A stretch of 64,000 bases of DNA, taken from positions 14,518,452 through 14,582,451 of the forward strand of contig OX459110.1 of assembly GCA_949775045.1 (NCBI GenBank), in the 5' to 3' direction. Below are positions 33,701 to 42,836 of the stretch, one piece after another. The translations under genes and the position numbers were made by a program. The first letter of the stretch is position 1; each line of letters starts with the position of its first letter. The stretch is from Metridium senile. Lineage: Eukaryota; Cnidaria; Anthozoa; Actiniaria; Metridiidae. A model generated the notes under the pieces. The model was not told the origin of the DNA. It did no database searches and saw nothing but the letters and a program-made list of their open reading frames with translations.

Positions 33701-35412
33701 CTGATTATGTGTATTCATAACATATCCTTCAAAAAAGGCCAGTATCAAGCCTAATAATTGTTATTTTAATGTTGGCTACTACACCTACACAATATCATAG
33801 ACAAGTCAGATTGTAACAAGTTTTCTTTATATTTATAGTTGGTATGTTTGAATCTAAGGCCGTAGGGATTTGAATCTATAAGGCTGGAGTTTCCGGCGAA
33901 TTTCAGGCTAGAGTTTTGCATCTAAGACTGTAGTTTTGAATCTAAGGCTGTAGTTTTGAATCAAAGGCTTGAGGTTTGAATCTAAGGCTGGAGTTTCGAA
34001 TGTCAGGAATGTCAGGAATGTCAGGCTGTTAGTTTCGAATCTAAGGCCGTAGAGAATTGAATCTAAGACTGTAGTTTTGAATCTAAGGCTGTAGTTATGA
34101 ATCTAAGGCTGTAGTTATGAATCTAAGACTGTAGTTTTGAATCTAAGGCTATAGTTATGAATCTAATTAAGACTGTAGTTTTGAATCTAAGGCTGTAGTT
34201 ATGAATCTAATTAAGACTGTAGTTTTGAATCTAAGGCTGGAGTTTCGAATCTAAGGCTGGAGTTTCGAATGTCAGGCTAGAGATTTGAATCTTAAAGGCT
34301 GCTAAGCTTTGAATCCAAGGCTGGAGCGTAAAATATAATTTTGTGTATTATAGATTTTAAATATCGTCCCTAAATTGATTTAATAAATTGAACCCAAGTA
34401 ATAACTCCCGGGGGGGGTTCTCCCTTTATCCAAGTGGTAGGGGTGATCGGCGTACCTTTTAGGGTTAAAATATTTCCAGTGCGTACCTTTTAGGGTCCAT
34501 TTAGAGATTTGGCTCAAAAATCAGTTCTAAGGGTCGTTTTTACTCTGATTTATTTGTATGTGAGCGTACCTTTTAGGGGTCATTTTCAAAATCTCCGCCG
34601 ATCACCCCTACCACTTGGACAAAGGGAGTACACCCCCCGGGTAATAACTACATATCTGATTTGCAATTACTTACTTACTTAATTAATTAATTAATTGTGT
34701 GTTGTAATAAAGCTTTTACAAACTGACCTTACTGACCTTATTGACCTCCCCCCGGAAATGAATGTGAATCTCAGGCTACGAATCTCAGGCTACGAATCTC
34801 AGGCCAGCTTCACTTTGGCGCTATTAATATAGCAGAATTAACATGTATAAGTTACATCTATTTTGGTATTATTTCAATTAGTGTTTGTGCTTTTTAACTC
34901 ATATAAAATGTACATTTTGTTAGGATATAATATCAGTAATGTACCGTGTCCTGACTTGTACTTGGCCATATATGGAGATGCCTCTACGCTATCGTGCTCA
35001 GGTATAAACATCATTCATTTTAAATATCTATACTCAATATCATTTTAAATATATTAGCTACGTCATGGACGTAATTCAATATTATCCTTTGCTTTGTTTT
35101 ATTTCTAATTATTTACTTATTCATTATTATTTTTTGTCGTTCTTCTTCGTTTGAATGTTTGTCATACATGTTTTTGTTATTGTTATAGAGCTATCATGTA
35201 CTCTTCCCAGTCAAATCAAATTCACCATTAAAAGAGGTAAAGCTAGAAGTTTAGTTATCGTGTTACATAGCTATGTTATTGATTAGGTTTCCTTTGTTTT
35301 CTTTGTTCTCTTAGGCTCAAGTGCTGAAGCCCACGCATCATCCTGTCAGCTTTCATTTTCAAATATTTGTTTCTTTTTGACATGTATGGCGTTAATATTT
35401 GGTCTTAGTTAG
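27762..35412 (+). CDS. Secreted, probably GPI-anchored vWA protein with PGLYRP2-N-like domain (paralogue 1)
   Basis: Fifteen exons join in phase to 690 aa: 27762-27813, 28346-28367, 28542-28705, 29113-29641, 29934-30115, 30282-30420, 30636-30784, 31376-31561, 31801-31950, 32363-32499, 32740-32833, 32935-32979, 34924-35001, 35189-35236, 35315-35412. Residues 1-25: signal peptide. About 35-316: a conserved domain with ETGVIWTVNETVAIGHVITG, VDNLFAATVAG, GPGGAW, GDIDG (215-219) and LLRMYYSSGICYD. From memory this pattern matches the N-terminal, non-amidase part of vertebrate PGLYRP2; no amidase domain follows. About 335-525: vWA with MIDAS D345-E-S-G-S349, T416 and D451. About 526-660: beta-rich region with paired Cys, possibly PPC-like. 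The last ~20 residues are hydrophobic (ICFFLTCMALIFGLS), as in GPI signals. Extracellular adhesion or recognition is inferred. Confidence 0.9.
27940..28262 (-). mobile_element. TIR element, inverted copy 2, in intron 1 of the first vWA gene
   Basis: Begins TACTCTGAAGTCCTGAATAA as copy 1 does. From about 28030 it carries the reverse complement of the copy-1 interior (gcattcccac, gttatcaaattgacaacac, ccttctaacatgtatacttt, tatatgggagtaccctaacc). Its right end is altered or lost (a related ggaataatagtata lies near 28290). Confidence 0.75.
28795..29112 (+). repeat. Minisatellite in intron 3 of paralogue 1
   Basis: About ten degenerate copies of a 27-35 bp unit (gttgcttgactattaccaat with or without atgctatcacc). 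It runs right up to the exon-4 acceptor, so the frame upstream of exon 4 stays open by chance; I chose the splice acceptor ttgtttccag at 29112 as the exon start. Confidence 0.9.
29738..29800 (-). repeat. Dispersed GAAACGTC hairpin motif
   Basis: Reverse strand reads ttgaagatgattcttccgct...ggcgaaacgtcagacgtc, with a short CGC/GCG stem before GAAACGTC. One of several related motifs in the window (see findings). Confidence 0.55.
30950..31166. mobile_element. Foldback element in intron 7 of paralogue 1
   Basis: About 85-bp inverted arms with few mismatches. They run from ccttcacagttccc...cgccatcttgaaag through gagagacg...aacg and tgcaatgatagagaca to the complements that end aactgcgaaggggag. Spacer is about 40 bp. 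It would form a long hairpin in RNA. No coding capacity. Confidence 0.85.
32000..32232. mobile_element. hAT-like MITE with subterminal GATCCCTGATCC repeats
   Basis: Inverted ends CAGGGTCGTGACGAGGGATG and its degenerate complement (CAGGGTCGATACGAAGGATG). Inside, tgatccctgatccc or variants occur at least five times. TIRs starting CAGGG plus clustered subterminal repeats are characteristic of hAT-type elements; an 8-bp target duplication is not evident. Confidence 0.7.
32544..32706. mobile_element. 163-bp CAGGGG-type MITE in intron 10 of paralogue 1
   Basis: Inverted ends CAGGGGCAGTTCCAG and CTAGATCCGCCCCTG (consensus CAGGGGCGGATCTAG), the arrangement of hAT-derived MITEs. No clear target duplication; no coding capacity. 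Confidence 0.7.
33002..33715 (+). repeat. 19-bp minisatellite in intron 12, split by a transposon
   Basis: Copies of gattatataaccaatagct at 33002-33147 and again at 33670-33712. The array is interrupted by the element at 33148-33669. Confidence 0.92.
33148..33669. mobile_element. 522-bp non-autonomous DNA transposon with ATCACGA subterminal repeats
   Basis: Ends CAGGGGCGTCCAGG and CCTGGACGCCCCTG, flanked by the direct repeat TATAAC (33142-33147 and 33670-33675) inside the 19-bp minisatellite, which serves as empty site. The interior holds about ten copies of cgaatcacga/gatcacg(g/a)a in both orientations near the two ends and a pure G run at 33163-33180. This looks like hAT-type transposase binding sites, although the visible duplication is 6 bp rather than 8. 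Confidence 0.85.
33880..34330 (+). repeat. 20-bp minisatellite (tttgaatctaaggctgtag)
   Basis: About 20 degenerate copies of gaatctaaggctgtagtttt. A few variants with ggagtttcgaatgtcagg also reappear around 34765-34805. Intron 12 of paralogue 1. Confidence 0.93.
34407..34640. mobile_element. 234-bp Mutator-like MITE with 9-bp TSD
   Basis: About 47-bp inverted ends beginning CCCGGGGGGGTTCTCCCTTT and reading on to AAGTGGTAGGGGTGATCGGCG. They are flanked by a perfect 9-bp direct repeat GTAATAACT (34398-34406 and 34641-34649), as for Mutator-like elements. Interior contains three copies of gcgtaccttttaggg. Confidence 0.9.
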
Positions 35413-36690
35413 TTGACAGCAACTGTGCATTATAGCATGTTTTACTTGTAAAAGCTGTATGGTCAATCATTGCAGCTTTGTAAGTTGACCTTGATTTTAG
35501 CTGATTAGGAATCAAGGGAAAGACTTGACAACTGTCATGCTTTGATTGTAGTTTAGTGAATGCTTCTTTACATTGTAATAACTGTTTACTTAAGGTGTCG
35601 TATTAAAGGCAACTGATTGGTTAACTTGAACCGACTAGAAGATTGGGGACGGTTGTACATAGGCTACTCAAACATATTAGCAAGGTCTCAATCCTTGATA
35701 AATATAGTGCAACTTCAAATACGGAAAATATATCAAGCGAGTTAATAAAAAAAAAAATTGTGCCACATTTGAGGGCGGAAACGAATATCCACATCCAAAC
35801 AACAACTTCCCCTCCCCCCTCCTCTTGCACATCAAACATCCAATCAGTCCGTCCCTAATATCAACATTTCAAGATTCAGAGTTCATTTTAATTGGGCGTT
35901 AGTCGATCACGCTGAACATTCTCCTGCATCAGTCAACTGATAGGTAAGTCTCTGCTAGACCCGGCTGCCCACTAAGTAATTATAGGAACCTCTCTCAGAA
36001 CGTTATTGGCTCTGTATCTGCCATAGTACAAACACAAACGAAGTGTTATAATTAGTTGCATTGGAAATTCACGGGAATTTAGTTCGTGGGAGATATATGT
36101 GATTTTCAATGCATATAGTAGCTCCCTTCAAAGGAATAATCTACGAACTGTCAAAAGTGACTTTAAACATTTCAACATTATTCCTTTGAAATATGATTTC
36201 ATCAAGTCATAAATACAACTTTGCCTCGTTATTTATTAGATTAGTGCAATTGTTAACTGATTTAACATTCCTTAGTAGTCAGATTAATGTGTTTATCATA
36301 TCATTTATCAACAACGCGCTTTGACAAGACATGACGCAACTTGACAACTGCAGTAGGTATTGACGTCACGAAAACAGCAATATCATCTTAGCTCATCTTA
36401 GCCTGCATAGCTGCGTAGAGGACACTGACTGCGCTGAAGCTGGTTTTACTGTCATTGCATCGGATACCTAAAAAGTACATTTTCCCAAATTTGGTGTTCA
36501 ATATAATGTTCTTATACATCACTTATTTCGTAAATTGTTGTTTCGTTATCGTAATTTGTATTGTTGTTTTGCCCGTCTCATACCTATATTATTGTTTCGT
36601 CAGTCTCTGTCGAAGTGTGGTTTCGTGTTCCTGACTTCCTGCAGAAACAAGTTAAAAACTGTCATTAACAATCATTGGTATTTATTGTAG
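35413..36690. other. Intergenic region between the two vWA genes
   Basis: No gene recognised. It must hold the 3'UTR of paralogue 1 and the promoter and non-coding first exon of paralogue 2, because a strong acceptor (tttattgtag|gcaactATG) lies six bases upstream of the paralogue 2 start codon. Open frames at 35621-35858 on both strands are short and featureless. Confidence 0.6.
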
Positions 36691-36696
36691 GCAACT

Positions 36697-37312
36697 ATGG
36701 GTGTCTTACAAGTAATAATTTTCCTTGCGTTAGGTAAGTATACTATGCCCTAGCTACTAATATACGATGTTCGAGAATTTCATTTCTTTTATTTTCAGCT
36801 TGTGTTGCGCATTGCGAACAAGTGAAGACTGTTTCGAGGTATGATCCAATATATTTGTTGTAATAAGAAGAGTAGAGTTATAAAGACTTTAGTTATATTA
36901 TTGGCACGACCTTCGACTCGGTATTTAGTTCGACCTTCAACTATAGTCAGTATACTAATCACCTATTAACTTTAGTTTCTACTTGCTTTGGTGCCTTGTA
37001 GATCTGACGGTTAAATTGTGATGTTTAACCGAAAAAGACGTACAAATTAATGATAGTTCCACATCTTTAGATCAAGAAACCTTGATAGTTGTATTATGAA
37101 ATCATGAGTGTAGTTAGTGAATTCCTCCTCTGTGCGCTGGGAGACAGTGCCAACTCTTCGAGATTAATTAAGATTTGAGTGAAGGATATTTACTATTTAC
37201 CAGCAGAGCCTCATTGTACAGGACCTAGTAGGGAACCAATAATAATAATGATGATGATAATAATAATAAATATTTATTCAAATGATAACAAACATATCGA
37301 AAGTCGGTTACG

Positions 37313-37348
<36 letters not shown>

Positions 37349-40300
37349 GAAATAAAATTAGACCTATCTACCTATACCTATAATACACTAAAAATATGAT
37401 ACAAGTATAGAATTATAATAATACATGTATAATATAATTTAGCCGAGGTGATGTTTTTTTGCTATCCTATTTATATAACTATACTTAAAACGGTCCGTGT
37501 TTACAGTTGGCAGGGTTTTCTGCTAAGCCTGATGACTTACAGTAAGCAGCAGGATGGAGCATAAAGGATGATGTTCATGCATCACCACTTATCTTGGCAT
37601 GAAGGCGTCTGTCAGACTTCTATATCTAACTTCTTTTTATTAGATAACAGAAGAGCAACGTATGATAGCACTGATAATATGTACATTCCTTAGCAATCAA
37701 CTGATCGATTATGCTTATGCATGGCGGCATATTAAAGGTCATTCAGCATCCTCCTACACAGACGTTCTCAGGGTCATCACGCAACGTTTTCCCTCGCGTT
37801 GCGTGGCGACATTAAGAGCGTCTACATCCTTCAGTTCTTTTTGATGTACTCAGTTAGGTTTTTTGAACGTTGGGTATTTAATATTATCATTGTTATTATT
37901 ATTAATATTATCATATAATAACCGACACTAAAAGCGGCTGCGCAGGAGGCTACTAAAGGTGCGGATGACAAATATGTTCAACCCTTAACGGAGCGTCGAT
38001 TACTCTTACCACCATGACAAAAGGAGTACCTCCAGCAAATGTACGTATCCTTGACAACTATTTGACTGGTTTGTTTTAAGGTCAAGAAGAAGCACACCGA
38101 TCGTGTACGATGTGTATGCTTTGGATCATTTCATTGAAATCGTTGAGAAGATCGAGAAAAACGAAACCAACATTTTACGTGTTGCCAGCTACATTCGTAA
38201 ACTTGGTTACGACGATGACTACTGGACAAAGGTTGTTGGTGAGTTCAGTGTAATAGTTGAAATACTTGTTCTGTTTTATACTTGTTATATCATATGATAT
38301 TTTTCTCATGTATCTGTATTTCACTTATATACGTACACCGAATGTTTATCAGTTTATCTTATGACATGTGTTGTAAATCTTTAGGGACGGCGTTATCTTT
38401 ACCAGCTGATATTCTTACTAAGAACGAACAAAACATCTTAAAAGACATGGTTGCTCATCGTTACGATGGGTCACGTGAGTTGGGCGTCGTACGATTACCT
38501 TCTGGTGAAACCATAGCAATGGGTCACGTGGTCAATGGAATCTGTGCAGGTCTTAACCGTTATACAGAGTTATCATTGGAGTCGTGGGCCCCGGGTGCTA
38601 GTAAGAAAGTAGACAACCTCTATGCAGCAACGTTAGCCAGAGATCTTGCAGACACAACACTGGCAAAGAAAAACAAACCTGCTAATGCATACTATGGTCC
38701 TGGAGGATCATGGGACAGCAACGAGTGTCCTTCAACATACACTCGATCATCGAATGTCATCACCTCTAAAGCTAGTGATGCACAGCTACTCGGTGACATT
38801 GATGGTTTGTTACTGGGATATGCTGTACCACAATGGGCCAGAAAGAAGGTTCGTTTGGGACAGCTTCTTAGGATGTACTATTCAACCGGTGTGTGTTACG
38901 ATGATTCTTTTGCCAGCTGCAAGCGCTACAAAAAGTTTACAAGTCTTATAGACACCGACGAAGGGCTGTATGCACAGGTCGTGGGTGTTGCTGAAGCGTT
39001 ATACATTAAGAACAGTGGCAACTACCCAAACGTTAAGAAAGAAGATATTCCACAGATATCTAAGGAAGTCGTAGAGAAATTGAAAGCTTATCTTGGTAAG
39101 CACTTGATGTATTTGCCATCTGTATCATCTTCCGTTTCTCACCATCTTACTTTTCCCCCTTCCTCAAGCCCTCACGCACGAATCCACCGAATAGCCCTTG
39201 TGGTCCATGCCTTGTAACTAACCTAGCTTGCTTTTTCTTACCTATTCCAGAAAAGCTGACAGCAAGCAGCAAATGTTCCAAGAAAGAAGAAGGTAGATAT
39301 CTTGCAATGATTTGTAAACAATAATTAACAGAGCAAGTACTTGTCACGTGATTTTAATCATGTTAATGTGTGCCTGGTGATCTCGCATTGAAGCGCGCAA
39401 GGGCTGTTTGTCAAAACGAACAGTTCCAAAATGGCGCCTCAATACAGCAACGGTTTCGGTTACTTTTAAACATTTGTGTTTTGTTTTTATTCTTTGTTAT
39501 TGTTGCATACAGTAGACAGCTTTTTTTGTCCAAGTTACATAGAAGTTTTTAATGTTAAGTCATGTTAAGGACTTATTTATACAGGATTAACACGGGAAAC
39601 AACTCTTTTGAACGACGCCATTTTGGAACGGTTGGTGATGCGACAAAAATGCTTCTGATTGGCTTATACTAGCCGGAAGTACGCGCGCGAAATCACCTGG
39701 TGTTCACATGTCCTCACTGAAAATCACTACTTTGCCGTGGGCTTCCTGAACTTCAATTATTATTGTGTTGTTTAGGTTGTGAATTACCAGCCAACCTTGT
39801 GTTTGTAATGGATGAATCGGGTAGTATACAGCCCAATTCGTTTGTACAGGAGAAGGATTTTGTCAGGTATCTATATATTTACATATATTATTCATCTATT
39901 TTTCATTGTTTTAACAAGAAATAATAATATAAGCGTGAGTCGACGTTTCGACGCATCAAGCGTCATTTTCAAGACAGAAAAAGAGTGAATATGAATATAA
40001 AAGAGTTAACAGTATTTTCATTGTATTTATTAATCCTTCAACAAATTGTTATATCTGTTTCTCCATATCCAAAGTCACTTATAAACTATTTAAAAGAAAT
40101 AAGTAAATAAAGAATTAGACAAACTAACTTTCTGACCAATTAAGGATAAGTATGAAACTGAATCCTTTTTACACTCTGTACAAGATACTGATGTTACTAA
40201 ACACTTAATCGTTTCATACGTTTACTCGCTTATCCATTCATTCATTCATTCAGTGTAACCTTTGTTCATCAGGCAGATCATTGACGCGTTTAACATCTCT

Positions 40301-42805
40301 CCACGTCAAACCAATGTCGCCATTGTGGAGTTTGCAACCAATGCAGCCATCGACATTGGTCTTCATGACTATGCCTCTAAGACGAGGTTGAAATGTGCAA
40401 TTCCAAAACTCCAACAATCAAGTAAGCTTTGTTATAAAGCTAATTTAGCCATCCATCCATTTATTGATTCATTAATCCATCCATCCATTCATTCCTACAT
40501 TCCTACATCCATCCATCCATTTATTTATCATTTATTCAATCATTTATCCATCCATTCATCTCTTCATTTATCTATTCATCCATTCATTCATTCATCCGTA
40601 AATCCATCCATCCATCCCTTCATTTATCTATTCATTCATCCATTCATTCATTCATTCATCTGTTGTTTTATATATTTCACATTTTCATGTCATTGACGTT
40701 TTTCAATTATTTTGTGTTTTTCATTGCAGGGGGCTGGACTCACACTGCAAAGGCTCTCAACCTGGTAAAGAACGATATATTCTTACCAATTCAAAAGCGA
40801 TACGGTCAGGACAAGAAATCTGATGTGTCTAATATCATGATACTGTTGACTGATGGGGAATCAAATGATAATGATGATACAGCCCTACCACGTGTTGTTA
40901 GACAGCTGAAAAGAGACATTAAAGGTAACACGATATTTGATTATTTCACCATCATTTACTTGAATTAAGATAACTTCTTTAAGAGAGGGACATGGGGGAC
41001 AACAACGGTCCTCAACACCGCATCACAACATCTCTCACCAAACACTACGAACACCACAGCTTTCAATTGACGCCCCACCGCAGCTTTGGAAAAGCAAACA
41101 CCGCACACCGAAGGCATCTACATCACCGCAACACCGCACTTTGAGAATTTCTTCACCGCAACACCGCAATTAATATTCATCAACACTGCAACGCCACATG
41201 TTCCCCTCGATCTTTAACTATTTGTTGTGTTGTTGCAGATTTGACTATGATTTCTGTCGGTATTGGTAAATACAACAAAGATGAGCTGGAAATGATCGCT
41301 ACTGATCCATCAAAACACGTTTTTACTGCCAATGACTTTACTGCCTTATTGCTGCTTGTCAAAAAGCTCCAACAACGAACATGCACAAGTAAGAACAACC
41401 AATACAGCTACAGCCTGCAAAACAGGCGTTTTTTTTGTTTTGTTTTGTTTGGGGGGGGGGGGGGGGGGGGGGGGGGGAGGGGGGGGGGATAGGATTTGGG
41501 TTCCTGTGTTGTCGTGATACCCGCGAGAAACATGGAGCCGCTTTGCTTCCTTTTTACTCGCTCGTCCAACACAGGAACCCCCAAACCAGAAAAACTCCAC
41601 AAGACGCCTGTTTTGCATGCTAAAACAGCTAATGTGTTGTTACACTATTTGTTGATGTGTTAATTTCAGCCCCTGTACAGATGGATTTGGACTTTACACA
41701 AACAGAGAACAATACAATCGTTACAGCATACGTGTATCCGGGCAGCGTACGCTACTTCGCTCTTGCATCTGAATATTTCTATGGCATTGGAGAAATCTTT
41801 ATTGCAGTAAGTACTTTTGGGCTGGTTGTAAAACATTATTAGCTGTAATAATAATAGTGCGTTCTTGTTAAACGTATTATACGGGGCCTCAATGCGTTTC
41901 ACAGTACAGACAGAAGTTCGTTCAGTGTTTCTAGAAAAAAAACAATGTTTTTAGTGATAACTTGAAAATAGAAAAAGTAGAATGTTTAATGTCTTTTGGA
42001 AGATTGTTCAATAGGGCATAAGCAGCCAGAACAAAGGCCCTCTTTCCAAACGTAACCGTTCTTGATCCTTGATTTTGTAGAAGGATTTTATATGCACATA
42101 GCTGTAGCACTATTAAATAAAGTGTGTGTGTGTCAGTATGTATGTAAAACAAGCAGAAAATCAATGTGTTTCATCTCTCGCTCGTAGGTTAAACCAATCT
42201 TTGGTTCTATAAGCATTTATGCGTCACGCTTTCACGATACACCTGGACGTAATAACTACACTTACAAGCTAGATCCTATCCGTAAGTACCACTACTATCA
42301 TCATCACCAACAACAACACCACTATCATCGCCAACACAACCACTACTATCATCATCATCATCGCCAACACCAACACCACTATCATCGCCATTATCAGCAC
42401 TACTATCATCACCATTATCAACACCACCACTACTATCATCACTATTATCAACGCCACCACTATTATCAACACCATTATCAACACTACCACCACTATCATC
42501 ACCATTATCAACACCACCACCACCACTATCATCACCATTATCAGCACCACCACCACTATCATCACCATTATCAACACCATTATCAACACCACCACCACTA
42601 TCATCACCATTATCAGCAGCACCACCACTATCATCACCATTATCAACACCACCACCACTACTATCTTCACCATTATCAACGCTACCACCACTATCATCAC
42701 CATTATCAACACCACCACCACTATCATCATCACCACCATCACAGCCACTACTATCATCATATCACCACCACCAGCACCACCATCACCACCAGTACAACCA
42801 CTACT

Positions 42806-42836
<31 letters not shown>

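Noticed and set aside
39368..39715. Diverged inverted repeat (cctggtgat...gcgcgc / gcgcgcg...atcacctgg) as a MITE
   Set aside because: Arms are short and poorly matched beyond about 10 bp; possible but not supported well enough to list.
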